DNA of 64,000 nucleotides from Metaruminococcus_A sp050943475 (GTDB lineage: Bacteria; Bacillota; Clostridia; Oscillospirales; Ruminococcaceae): contig JBMNPF010000001.1 of the NCBI GenBank assembly GCA_050943475.1, positions 124,001-188,000 on the forward strand, written 5' to 3'. How positions within the stretch are numbered: position 1 is the stretch's first letter; each line of letters begins with the position of its first letter. The notes beneath the pieces were generated by a model, which saw only the letters and a list, made by a program, of their open reading frames with translations, had not been told where the DNA came from and ran no database searches. Positions 8,871 through 17,304 of this stretch are shown here, piece after piece. Made by a program: the position numbers and the translations under genes.

Positions 8871-9586
8871 TCTTCACATTCCTTTTCCAACATAGTTTTG
8901 ACCACTTCAAGGTCCTCCGGGGTATCAATTTCACAGCAAAGGCTGTTTTTTACATCCAAGGGGCGGATACAAATTTGGTCGGACGCCTGATTAAAAGCGT
9001 TTTCCGCGTAACAGGAACGCTCTCCCCGTTCGCAGAAAGCCGTGATGTTCTCAAGCCAGCGCCGCCAATCCTCGGGGTAGAGGTGGTAAAGCGGCTGGGC
9101 TGTATAGGCAGAATCGAAAAATTCGATGCCGACTTTTTCGATCCGGCCGTTGCGGACAACCGCCTTGAAATCCTTTTCCGGAAGCGGCAGGGTCGAGCTG
9201 ATGGTCATACAGCTTTCCGCACTGTCAATGGATTTTTTCAGCACCTCCGCCGAAAAGACAAGGTCGCCGTGCATCAGCAGGATTTCGCCCTCCAGCGCGT
9301 CCTTCGCAAGTTCAATGGAATAAATGTAGTTGGTTTTATCGTACACCGGGTTGTTGACAAAGGCGTAATTCAGCCCAAGGTCAAGGCTACGGCAGTAGTC
9401 GGTCAGGACCTTGTCAAAAAGACCGGTGGTGATGACAACATCGGTAATGCCATACCGTTTCAGCAGCTTCAGCTGCCGGCTGAGGATGGTTTCCCCGTGC
9501 AGCAGCTCGGTCATGCATTTGGGGTGCTCGCTTGTGAGCTTGCCCATCCGCCGTCCAACGCCGGAATTCAGGATCAATGCTTTCAT
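8867..9586 (-). CDS. Sugar/phosphonate nucleotidyltransferase, PntC/LicC-like
   Basis: A 239-residue Rossmann-type nucleotidyltransferase. The N-terminus LNSGVGRRMGKLT...HPKCM is the LxxGxGxRxG...PKxM signature. Metal-binding aspartates are visible in LMHGDLVF and in CEIDTPEDL near the C-terminus. The closest described enzymes are LicC (CTP:phosphocholine) and PntC (CTP:2-aminoethylphosphonate). Lying between phosphonopyruvate decarboxylase and PEP mutase, it most likely makes a CMP-phosphonate, here probably CMP-2-hydroxyethylphosphonate. It would feed the LicD transferase encoded in the same operon. Substrate and nucleotide are inferred. Confidence 0.83.
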   Translation of the reverse strand: MKALILNSGVGRRMGKLTSEHPKCMTELLHGETILSRQLKLLKRYGITDVVITTGLFDKVLTDYCRSLDLGLNYAFVNNPVYDKTNYIYSIELAKDALEGEILLMHGDLVFSAEVLKKSIDSAESCMTISSTLPLPEKDFKAVVRNGRIEKVGIEFFDSAYTAQPLYHLYPEDWRRWLENITAFCERGERSCYAENAFNQASDQICIRPLDVKNSLCCEIDTPEDLEVVKTMLEKECEE

Positions 9587-9589
9587 GGA

Positions 9590-10717
9590 TCAGCCCTCCA
9601 GAAACTTCATGAAATTCTCTTTGTTTTCAAGCGCGGTTGTCGTCGGGCGGCCCAAATCCGCGCGGGAGCCAAGCCCCACCATGATTTCAACGAATACAGG
9701 GCCGTTCAACCCTTTTGCTTGTTCCAGCGCAGCGTCAAGCTGTTCCTCCTCGGTCACGCGGAGGACTTTGCGGTAGCCGCACGCTTCGGCAATTTTGCAG
9801 AAATCCGCTGTCGAGGCAACCGTTGGCATTCCGCCCACAGTTTCATGCGCATTGTTGTTGAGGACGATATGAATCAGATTTTTGGGCTGCTTTGCCCCAA
9901 TAACCGCCGCGGCGCCCATGTGCATCAGCACGGCGCCGTCACCGTCTACGCACCAGATTCGCCGTTCCGGCTTGTTTAAAGCAATTCCAAGGGCAATCAT
10001 CGAGCTGTGGCCCATCGAACCAACGGTGAGGAAATCGTACCGGTGCGGCTGGCCGTTCTGTTCCCGAATCTCAAACAGCTCGCGCGAAGGCTTGCCGGTG
10101 GTGGAGACGACCACGTCCTCCCCCGCCGCCTTTACAATGTGGCGGATCGCCTCCTCCCGCAGAATGCGGTAACTGTTGTGATAATTTGCTTTTCCGTCAA
10201 ACTCCAGCGCGCCCTTGCGCACGACAAAAGCGGCGCAGCCGCCGGCGCGGAGGATTTCCAGAAAGCGGGAGAGCATCCGCTCAAAGTCCTGCGGCGTGGT
10301 GGCCTTGTCCAGAATTTCGGCTGCAATACCCATATCCTCCAGCAGCTTCAGGGTGATTTCGCCCTGAAAAATATGCTGTGGCTCATCTTTTACACCTGGT
10401 TCGCCCCGCCAGCCCACAAAAAACAGCGTGGGGATTTTGTAGACCTTTTCATTGAGCAGCGACGCCACCGGGTTGACGACATTACCAAGCCCGCTGTTCT
10501 GCATATAGACACAGGGGATTTTTCCCGTTGCCATGTGATAGCCTGCGGCTAAGCCAACCGCGTTGCCCTCATTCGCCGCAACAATGTGCTGTTCCCCAAT
10601 GCCAAAGCGTTCCATTAAGCAGTCGCAGAGCGCTTTGAGCTGGGAGTCCGGCACGCCGGTAAAGAAAGAGATATTGTTTTGCTCCAAACGGTCGAGCAAG
10701 TAATTTGTATTCAACAC
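9590..10717 (-). CDS. Phosphonopyruvate decarboxylase (TPP-dependent)
   Basis: A 375-residue protein when started at the GTG at 10717. That codon has an AAGGCGG site nine bases upstream and clears the preceding glycosyltransferase gene; an ATG at 10798 would run into that gene. The TPP-activating Glu lies in ANEGNAVGLAAGY, WRGEPGVKDEPQH is the family's central motif, and GDGAVLMHMGA followed by NNNAHETVGG is the TPP/Mg-binding C-terminal part. It decarboxylates phosphonopyruvate to phosphonoacetaldehyde, the irreversible step that pulls the PEP mutase reaction. Gap of three bases to the PntC-like gene. Confidence 0.92.
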   Translation of the reverse strand: MLNTNYLLDRLEQNNISFFTGVPDSQLKALCDCLMERFGIGEQHIVAANEGNAVGLAAGYHMATGKIPCVYMQNSGLGNVVNPVASLLNEKVYKIPTLFFVGWRGEPGVKDEPQHIFQGEITLKLLEDMGIAAEILDKATTPQDFERMLSRFLEILRAGGCAAFVVRKGALEFDGKANYHNSYRILREEAIRHIVKAAGEDVVVSTTGKPSRELFEIREQNGQPHRYDFLTVGSMGHSSMIALGIALNKPERRIWCVDGDGAVLMHMGAAAVIGAKQPKNLIHIVLNNNAHETVGGMPTVASTADFCKIAEACGYRKVLRVTEEEQLDAALEQAKGLNGPVFVEIMVGLGSRADLGRPTTTALENKENFMKFLEG

Positions 10718-10746
10718 AATGGTACACCGCCTTATGAAAATGGTCC

Positions 10747-11793
10747 TTAGTTTGCTTTTAACGAATGTTTCAGCTTGCCTAGTTGATAAATGAGCCAAAC
10801 CTTGTACGGGTTTTTATTTCCACCATGGGTCATGGCATAGGTCCGTTTGGCCACCTTTCCCTTTTGAATGTGTTTGAATGCCGTTTTGTAAGGCTCAGAC
10901 AACATGACTGACCGAACACGCTTTATCTTCTGCGCAAAGGGTTCGGCGTTGTTTTTATGGAAAAAGCAGCGGCCGCAGCAGAGCATGAAGTTATCGGCAA
11001 CCCTGGAATAAAACGCCTCCCAGTAGCGCTGGTCAAACCCATACTTCTTCCCAATCGCTTCCATCTCTTTGTAAATTTCTGCATCAATTTCCACACGGTC
11101 TTTTTTATAGCTGTGCCCTATTGAGGTCGGATTCATCCGGTAATGATACAGCGATGGTTTAATATATGCAATTTTTTTGGCAAAATGGAAGGCGTGAAGG
11201 TCGTAAATCACATCCTCGTTTGCTTTTACATTGGTTGCAAACACTAGCCCGTTGTCCAAGAGCAGGCTTGCTTTAAACAGTTTGTCCCATGGAAAACCCT
11301 GGCTGAACCGCTGGCTGATAGGGGTGTGGTACCGGCTCAGTGAAGAGAGCACCATTCCGTAAATCAAATCCGGGTCGTCTGAGACAAATTCCTCAGGAAA
11401 TGCAATGACTTCCTTTTGGCCGTCCTCTGCGTTTTCGTAGTGGTTGTAAATGAGGATGTCTACCTCCTTTTCAACCGCATTTTTGTAAGCGACCTCGTAG
11501 GCGTTGAGTTCACACCAGTCGTCCGAATCGACGAAAGCGATCCATTCGCCGGTGACCAATTTAAGTGCGTCATTGCGCGCCGCGCAAAGGCCTTCATTCT
11601 TTTTATGAATCAGTTTAATGCGGCTGTCCTTTGCCGCGTATTCGTCCAGAATTGCGCCGCAGTTGTCGGGGGAGCCGTCGTCCACCGCGATAATTTCAAT
11701 GTCTTTGAGTGTTTGGTTCACGAGGCTGTCCATACACTGACGCAGGTAAGGCTCCACGTTATAGACTGGGACAATGATGCTTACTTTTGGCAT
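10747..11793 (-). CDS. Glycosyltransferase family 2
   Basis: A GT-A fold transferase of 348 residues, starting MPKVSIIVPVYNVEPYL. VDDGSPDN and FVDSDDW (the DxD metal site) are visible. The C-terminal 150 residues are the less conserved acceptor part. I chose the ATG at 11793, which has AAGGAAG upstream and follows the licD stop by one base; an in-frame ATG at 11826 would lie inside licD. It should add one sugar of the repeat unit on the cytoplasmic side. Donor and linkage cannot be told. Confidence 0.9.
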   Translation of the reverse strand: MPKVSIIVPVYNVEPYLRQCMDSLVNQTLKDIEIIAVDDGSPDNCGAILDEYAAKDSRIKLIHKKNEGLCAARNDALKLVTGEWIAFVDSDDWCELNAYEVAYKNAVEKEVDILIYNHYENAEDGQKEVIAFPEEFVSDDPDLIYGMVLSSLSRYHTPISQRFSQGFPWDKLFKASLLLDNGLVFATNVKANEDVIYDLHAFHFAKKIAYIKPSLYHYRMNPTSIGHSYKKDRVEIDAEIYKEMEAIGKKYGFDQRYWEAFYSRVADNFMLCCGRCFFHKNNAEPFAQKIKRVRSVMLSEPYKTAFKHIQKGKVAKRTYAMTHGGNKNPYKVWLIYQLGKLKHSLKAN

Positions 11794-11794
11794 A

Positions 11795-12631
11795 TTATTC
11801 TTCCTTTTTGTTTTCAATAATTTCAATGGAATGCTTGCAGACTCGCTGCTCCTCCGGCGGGAGTTTCATGTAGTCTCCATAAATTCCGGAAAGAATTTTT
11901 TCCGCTTCGGCCGGTATTTTGAATTCATAGCCCTCAAATTTGCAGAGCTTTCCGCTGCCATAATAAGATTTTGGGAAAATTTGGCGTTTACGGTATTCGC
12001 TATAATAGTTTATGCAGCAGTCGCTTTTGTCGTAATCATGTTGTTTAAGTAGGCTTTCTACCTTTTCTGTTTGTTTGCGGAAGTTTAAAATTTTACTGAA
12101 ATGGAGAATGTGATCCGCTTTTAAAACCAGTTGCCGAACACCGGATTTTGGGGCTTCGGTTCCATGGTACTGTACGCGGGAAAGTCGATGGAGAAAATAG
12201 GCGCGATGAAGTTTTTTCAAATGCTTCTGTTGATTACGAGGAGCGTTTGGAAGCCCATCCAGCGGAAAAACATCGATCCAGACGGGAACAATTTCCACCT
12301 TTCCAAACAGATGGCGCTTTAGTAAATATTTTGTGCAGACAACCTTAATGGGAAGCCCCAGACTTTCCGAGTGTAGTTTGTAGTTTCTGAGTTCATAACC
12401 TCCGGGCAAACCATTTTTACCAAGCTCAATGAGCCTATCATAATCTTTTCTAGGCATCATGACGTCGGTATCATCATCCCATGGGATAAATCCCTGATGG
12501 CGGATTGCTCCGAGTAGCGTCCCTTCTGCGAGATAGTAACGCAGGCCGTGCTGCTCACAAAAATCGGCAAAGGCTTTTAATATTTCCACTTCTTTTAACT
12601 GCAAATTACGCAGCGGCGTTGTTTCAGGCAT
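11795..12631 (-). CDS. LicD-family phosphotransferase
   Basis: A 278-residue protein with the full LicD hallmark at about residues 37-63: GTLLGAIRH followed by GFIPWDDDTDVMM and RKDY. LicD proteins transfer phosphocholine or related groups from a CDP-linked donor to surface glycans or teichoic acids. No choline uptake or kinase gene is seen here, while a phosphonate pathway with a LicC/PntC-like nucleotidyltransferase is. The likely role is to attach the phosphonate group to the glycan. It ends one base before the GT2 gene. Confidence 0.9.
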   Translation of the reverse strand: MPETTPLRNLQLKEVEILKAFADFCEQHGLRYYLAEGTLLGAIRHQGFIPWDDDTDVMMPRKDYDRLIELGKNGLPGGYELRNYKLHSESLGLPIKVVCTKYLLKRHLFGKVEIVPVWIDVFPLDGLPNAPRNQQKHLKKLHRAYFLHRLSRVQYHGTEAPKSGVRQLVLKADHILHFSKILNFRKQTEKVESLLKQHDYDKSDCCINYYSEYRKRQIFPKSYYGSGKLCKFEGYEFKIPAEAEKILSGIYGDYMKLPPEEQRVCKHSIEIIENKKEE

Positions 12632-12656
12632 GACGACATCCTTTCTATTCGAATTA

Positions 12657-13394
12657 TTATTGCTCCACTTTGGGATTTTTGAATAATTGCATTAATGAAA
12701 TGAATGCGAACAACAGATCAAACAGCAAATACGCGACGGTTAAGATATTAAGTGTATGAGTCAATATTCCTGCTAAAAACAGAAAAGAGGCAAGCCCGTT
12801 AATAGATGAAATATTGAGCGCAACTGTTTTTACAAATCCGAAATTGGATTTGTTTTTGATAGATTCTACCGACTCTTTACCCAATAAATTATTTTTCTTC
12901 TGTAGAATAATCCGCGGAAAGAGCAATAAAAAACCGGATGTCGCGCCAAAAATGATATAGTAATAAGACGGAATCAAATTTTGAAAAAGCAGGTTTGTAT
13001 CATGGAAAGCAGATATTCCCATGCCGAGAGAGAAAGTGAACATTGCAATATACCCACCAGCTGCATCCCACAGTTCGCCTATAGGAGACGCGGTATGGGT
13101 ATAGCGTGCAATATTTCCGTCTACGTTATCGAGAATATTCCAAAAAAAGAATAAAATCCATGAGATTATAAATCCAAGCGTATTGTGAGAAAGCACAAAT
13201 AAAATAAACGACGCGATAATCAGGATGATAGAAACCTTTGTTACAGCAGTGGCTGAAATTTTCAGTTTAACACACGGGATTGTCATCATATCGCAAAATG
13301 GCCTTACCAAGTAATAACATAGTATATCCCGTTTCAATGCTGCCTTTTTTTCTTTGGTTAGACATTTTTCTCGTACTTCATTTAGGGTCATCAT
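12657..13394 (-). CDS. CDP-alcohol phosphatidyltransferase family protein, altered active site
   Basis: A 245-residue membrane protein with about six helices. The family motif D(x2)DG(x2)AR(x8)G(x3)D(x3)D appears at 89-114: D89, D92, G93, A96, R97, G106 and D110 are present, but the last Asp, the proposed catalytic base, is Gly114 (DAAGG). It belongs with the phosphonate and LicD genes and could use a CDP- or CMP-linked donor to make a lipid or glycan phospho(no)diester. The missing Asp leaves activity open. The start is ATG with an AAGGAG site; it follows GT8 by 13 bases. Confidence 0.8.
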   Translation of the reverse strand: MMTLNEVREKCLTKEKKAALKRDILCYYLVRPFCDMMTIPCVKLKISATAVTKVSIILIIASFILFVLSHNTLGFIISWILFFFWNILDNVDGNIARYTHTASPIGELWDAAGGYIAMFTFSLGMGISAFHDTNLLFQNLIPSYYYIIFGATSGFLLLFPRIILQKKNNLLGKESVESIKNKSNFGFVKTVALNISSINGLASFLFLAGILTHTLNILTVAYLLFDLLFAFISLMQLFKNPKVEQ

Positions 13395-13407
13395 TTCACT
13401 AGGCTCC

Positions 13408-14394
13408 TTATTTTTTTATAGCTCGAATAAGCGGTACAATTTTGGAATGCAGCAAACCCGAAAGCCATACCGAGAAAGGCTGCGGCATAGTCCTGTAAAA
13501 TTTTTCGTAGGCTTTCTTATAACCGCTTCTATTATCCTCCCACAGCGGCAAGTCTCTCCAGGGTGTCATGGCTTTAAAGCGGAGCCATTCACCGACATAA
13601 GGATGGCTGCTGCCTTTGATCCATGGACGCAGCGAAAGGAAACTGGCAGTAAAGTGGACAATGGCAGGCTGTTTGACAGCCTCTTCAACGTCCCTTTGTT
13701 TGTAAAAATTTAGAGGCTTACGGTATTTAATCAGGTTTTGGTATGAAAAATCGTAAAGTACCGTGTAAGCATTATACCGAAGCGGGAGTTCTTTCATTTT
13801 CCCTTTCAGTACGTTGTTCAAAACGCCTTGATCGACATAGGGAATTTTCCCGTTCATTTGTTGAATAAATTCAATACACAGACGCTGAACATTTTGTTTC
13901 CGCCATTCATTCATGTTGATGAACAAAACCCCGGTGTTGATGTACATATCACTTACATCAAGTCCAATATTTTTTTTGTTTGCGGGAGAAATGCAATCAG
14001 AAACGGCCGCCAGAACGTAATTTTCTATGTTCGTACACCAAAGCTGCTTTAGAGGGCACTCAATTAGAAGATCGCAATCAAGGTACAAAATTTTTTCAAC
14101 CGATTTTGGGAGCAGTTCGCTTAAGAATAGCCGGGAAAAAGCACTGAGAGACCACCTTTGAGAATTAATTTGGATCCCAGCAAGACGATTCAAATCAGGA
14201 ATCGACAAAAACACACCCTTTCTGCCGTACTGAGCAAAAATATCATTCAATTTTTCCTTACTGCCTTCCGAAATATGGTCGTCTAAAATATAAACAGTCA
14301 TTTCCGGTTCCTGTTTGTTGTTTTCAAACAGCGAGACCAGCGAGACCCCTAAAATTTCAGCGTAATTATTATCGCTTGCATAAACAATGTTCAT
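13408..14394 (-). CDS. Glycosyltransferase family 8
   Basis: A 328-residue retaining GT-A transferase that starts MNIVYASDNNYAEILGVSLVSL, the classic GT8 opening, with the DxD site in ILYLDCDLLIE (about residues 96-106) and a conserved INTGVLFINMNEWR segment. GT8 members are often UDP-galactose or UDP-glucose transferases such as LgtC and RfaI. GalE is encoded nearby, so UDP-galactose is a reasonable donor but not proven. Its ATG overlaps the end of glf by four bases. Confidence 0.9.
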   Translation of the reverse strand: MNIVYASDNNYAEILGVSLVSLFENNKQEPEMTVYILDDHISEGSKEKLNDIFAQYGRKGVFLSIPDLNRLAGIQINSQRWSLSAFSRLFLSELLPKSVEKILYLDCDLLIECPLKQLWCTNIENYVLAAVSDCISPANKKNIGLDVSDMYINTGVLFINMNEWRKQNVQRLCIEFIQQMNGKIPYVDQGVLNNVLKGKMKELPLRYNAYTVLYDFSYQNLIKYRKPLNFYKQRDVEEAVKQPAIVHFTASFLSLRPWIKGSSHPYVGEWLRFKAMTPWRDLPLWEDNRSGYKKAYEKFYRTMPQPFSVWLSGLLHSKIVPLIRAIKK

Positions 14395-15497
14395 TTTCCA
14401 AGCTCCTTTTTGGCAAGCGACAGCGCTGAGGCAATGACCTGATCCATGTCATAATAGCGATACGCGCCGAGCCGCCCGCCGAAACGCACACGGGTCTCTT
14501 TTTCGGCAAGCGCCTTATAACGCTCGTACAGCGCCTGGTTTTGTTCGTTGTTAACCGGGTAATAAGGCTCCATGCCTTTTTCCCATGCCGCGGGGTATTC
14601 GCGGGTGATCACCGTTTTGGGCTGTTCGCCGAACTCGAAATGTTTGTGTTCAATCACGCGGGTATAGGGCGTTTCGCTGTCGGTGTAATTGGTAGCGGCA
14701 ATACCTTGGTAGTTCGGCATGTCGAACACCTCGGTCTCAAAGCGCAGGCTGCGGTATTCCAGAGGGCCGTAGCAGTACCCGAAATACTCGTCGATACAGC
14801 CGGTGTAGATCACCGTTTCAGCGAGGCTGTCATAAGTATCTTTATTGGCAAGATAATCTACATTCAGCTCGACATCGGCGCCCTCCAGCATCTTTTCAAT
14901 AATTTTAGTATACCCGCCAATCGGGATTCCCTGATAAGGATGGTTGAAATAGTTGTTGTCATAACGGAAGCGCACTGGCAGCCGGCGGATGATAAAGCTG
15001 GGGAGCTCCGTGCAGGGCTTGCCCCACTGTTTTTCGGTGTAGCCTTTGATCAGCTTCTCGTAAATATCGGTACCGACAAGGGAAATGGCCTGTTCCTCCA
15101 GGTTTTTCGGTTCGGTAATTCCAGCGGCGCGCCGCTGCTCTTCAATTTTTGCACGCGCCTCTTCCGGAGTGCGGACACCCCACATCCGGTAAAAGGTGTT
15201 CATGTTAAATGGCAGGTTGTAAAGCTCGCCTTTATAATTTGCGTTGGGGCAGTAGGTAAAGTGATTAAAGGTGGTAAACTGCTGCATATAGTGCCAAATC
15301 TCTTCACTGTTTGTATGGAAGATATGCGGGCCGTACATATGCACCTGTATGTTTTCCATTTCTTTGGAGTAAATGTTGCCTGCAATATGATCTCTGCGGT
15401 CAATGACCAGGCATTTTTTCCCTTTCCGGCCTGCTTCATGCGCAAATACCGCGCCAAATAGTCCTGCGCCTACAATCAAATAATCGTATTTCAACAA
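14391..15497 (-). CDS. glf: UDP-galactopyranose mutase
   Basis: A 368-residue FAD enzyme, full length for the family. The N-terminal FAD motif is VGAGLFGAVFAHEAG, followed by CLVIDRRDHIAGN. Conserved segments YGPHIFHT and, near the C-terminus, GRLGAYRYYDMDQVI match Glf. It interconverts UDP-galactopyranose and UDP-galactofuranose in the cytoplasm, so the glycan probably contains galactofuranose. The start is a TTG at 15497 with GGGAGAG seven bases upstream. GalE is encoded just before it, supplying its substrate. Confidence 0.95.
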   Translation of the reverse strand: MLKYDYLIVGAGLFGAVFAHEAGRKGKKCLVIDRRDHIAGNIYSKEMENIQVHMYGPHIFHTNSEEIWHYMQQFTTFNHFTYCPNANYKGELYNLPFNMNTFYRMWGVRTPEEARAKIEEQRRAAGITEPKNLEEQAISLVGTDIYEKLIKGYTEKQWGKPCTELPSFIIRRLPVRFRYDNNYFNHPYQGIPIGGYTKIIEKMLEGADVELNVDYLANKDTYDSLAETVIYTGCIDEYFGYCYGPLEYRSLRFETEVFDMPNYQGIAATNYTDSETPYTRVIEHKHFEFGEQPKTVITREYPAAWEKGMEPYYPVNNEQNQALYERYKALAEKETRVRFGGRLGAYRYYDMDQVIASALSLAKKELGK

Positions 15498-15624
15498 TGC
15501 TCTCTCCCGTCTTTTAACTTCCGTTTACAAATATAAGTAGGGTGCCCCAGAAAAGGCAATGCCGCCTTTTCCAAAAGCGCCCTGAATTCCCGGCGAACCG
15601 AAATCTGCCGGGCGAATGATTTTG
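15498..15624. other. galE-glf intergenic with weak hairpin
   Basis: This 127-bp gap is the longest inside the main polysaccharide operon. It contains a hairpin on the minus strand (stem AAAAGGC/GCCTTTT at about 15553-15572) with only a short T-run, so it may be a weak attenuator that lowers expression of the downstream genes. Confidence 0.3.
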
Positions 15625-16602
15625 TCAGCTTTTGTTCAGTTTCTGGTACCAGTTCCAGGCATGGGATACAATGGACTCAATATCGGCATATTTCGGTTTC
15701 CAACCCAATACCGAAGCCGCCTTTTCGCTGCTGCCGACCAGCATTGGCGGGTCGCCCGCCCGGCGCGGCACATAATCCACCCGAAAATCCCTGCCCGTTA
15801 CCGCCTTAACTGTGTCAATGACTTCCAGCACCGAAGTCCCTTTTGCATTACCCAGATTAAAGAAGTCGCTTTGCCCGCCGTGGTTTAAATGCTCCAGTGC
15901 GAGCAGGTGTGCGGTTGCCAAATCGTAAACGTGGATATAATCGCGGACACAGGTGCCGTCCGGGGTGGGATAATCGGTTCCAAACACCTGAATGCTCTCC
16001 CGCACACCGGCAGCTGCATCCAGAACAAGCGGGATCAAATGGGTCTCCGGCTGGTGCCATTCCCCAATTTCTCCCTCCGGGTCTGCACCTGCGGCATTGA
16101 AATAGCGAAGGACGGCAAACTTTAAGCCGTAAGCGGCGGCGTAGTCTTTAAAAATACGCTCAACCATCAGCTTGGTAGCCCCGTAAGGATTGATGGGGTT
16201 CTGCGGCATGTCCTCGGTGATTGGCACCGTTTCAGGGATGCCGTAGGTGGCGCAGGTGGAGGAAAAAATAATTTTCTCACACCCGTGTTTGCGCATAGCT
16301 TCCAAGAGGTTGAGCGTACAGGTTACATTGTTGTGGTAATATTTCGCCGGTTCGTGTACACTTTCCCCTACGTAGGCATAGGCGGCAAAATGGAACACGG
16401 CATCAATTTTATTTTGGTCAAATACCCGGTCAATAGCTTGCATGTCTGAAAGGTCGCCTTCTATGAGGCGGCCCCATTTTACCAGTTCCCGGTGTCCATA
16501 GACCAGGTTGTCAAATACAATGGTGTCATAGCCCTTTTGGCTGAGCAGTTTGTTGATGTTGCTGCCGATGTACCCTGCTCCGCCGCAGATTAAAATTGCC
16601 AT
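15625..16602 (-). CDS. galE: UDP-glucose 4-epimerase
   Basis: A 325-residue SDR-type epimerase. The NAD motif is GGAGYIGSNI at residues 6-15, and the catalytic pair is seen as SSTCATYG (Ser/Thr) and YGATKLMVE (YxxxK). It makes UDP-galactose from UDP-glucose, the substrate for Glf and probably for GT8. An AAGGAGG site precedes the ATG. It follows the sugar-phosphate transferase gene by 18 bases. Confidence 0.95.
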   Translation of the reverse strand: MAILICGGAGYIGSNINKLLSQKGYDTIVFDNLVYGHRELVKWGRLIEGDLSDMQAIDRVFDQNKIDAVFHFAAYAYVGESVHEPAKYYHNNVTCTLNLLEAMRKHGCEKIIFSSTCATYGIPETVPITEDMPQNPINPYGATKLMVERIFKDYAAAYGLKFAVLRYFNAAGADPEGEIGEWHQPETHLIPLVLDAAAGVRESIQVFGTDYPTPDGTCVRDYIHVYDLATAHLLALEHLNHGGQSDFFNLGNAKGTSVLEVIDTVKAVTGRDFRVDYVPRRAGDPPMLVGSSEKAASVLGWKPKYADIESIVSHAWNWYQKLNKS

Positions 16603-16620
16603 TAAGGTATCCTCCTTAAT

Positions 16621-17304
16621 TTAATAGGCGCCTTCTCCCCGGAAAACGGTTATAAATGTTTTGCAGATAATTTTAAAATCCGTCCACAAAGAGCGTTCTC
16701 GCAGGTACTTAAAATCCAGCTCCATCATTTCTTGAAAACTTGTATTGCTGCGCCCGCTTACCTGCCAATAGCAGGTGAGCCCCGGTTTTACGCAAAGCCT
16801 CTGACGCTGTGACTCGGTCAGACGCTCGGTTTCATAGGTTGGAAGAGGGCGCGGTCCAACGATACTCATGTCGCCTTTAATAATATTGATTAGCTGCGGC
16901 AGTTCGTCAACTGAGGTTTTTCGGAGAAACCTGCCGGTTTTTGTAATGCGGGGATCCTGTGCAATTTTAAAGATAGGGCCGTCCGCCTCGTTCAGATTTT
17001 CAATCTCTTTCTGTTTTTTGTCAGCGTCTACACACATACTGCGAAACTTATAAATTTGAAATATCCTTTCGTTCCGCCCGTGCCGTGCCTGCCGATAAAT
17101 CACATTGCCGCCGTCTTCTGCTTTAATAAGGATGGAAACCACAAGAAACAAGGGAGACAAAACAATAAGCGCCAACACAGAAAGCAATAGATCGAAAAAG
17201 CGCTTAAAAAAGTCATACAACGGTTTTTGAGGAACAGAGACCGCGCTTTCTTCTTTTTCAGGCGAAGCGGACAAAAAGCTCTTGCCGGTTTCTATTGTCC
17301 CCAT
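16621..17304 (-). CDS. Undecaprenyl-phosphate sugar phosphotransferase (initiating)
   Basis: A 227-residue bacterial sugar transferase (short PglC/WbaP C-terminal type). One N-terminal membrane helix lies at about 36-60 within YDFFKRFFDLLLSVLALIV. The catalytic core shows YKFRSM, DELPQLINIIKGDMS and IVGPRPLP. It places the first sugar-1-phosphate on undecaprenyl phosphate, starting the repeat unit on the inner face of the membrane. Whether it uses galactose, glucose or another sugar is unknown. Its first 13 bases overlap the end of the kinase/nucleotidyltransferase gene. Confidence 0.92.
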   Translation of the reverse strand: MGTIETGKSFLSASPEKEESAVSVPQKPLYDFFKRFFDLLLSVLALIVLSPLFLVVSILIKAEDGGNVIYRQARHGRNERIFQIYKFRSMCVDADKKQKEIENLNEADGPIFKIAQDPRITKTGRFLRKTSVDELPQLINIIKGDMSIVGPRPLPTYETERLTESQRQRLCVKPGLTCYWQVSGRSNTSFQEMMELDFKYLRERSLWTDFKIICKTFITVFRGEGAY

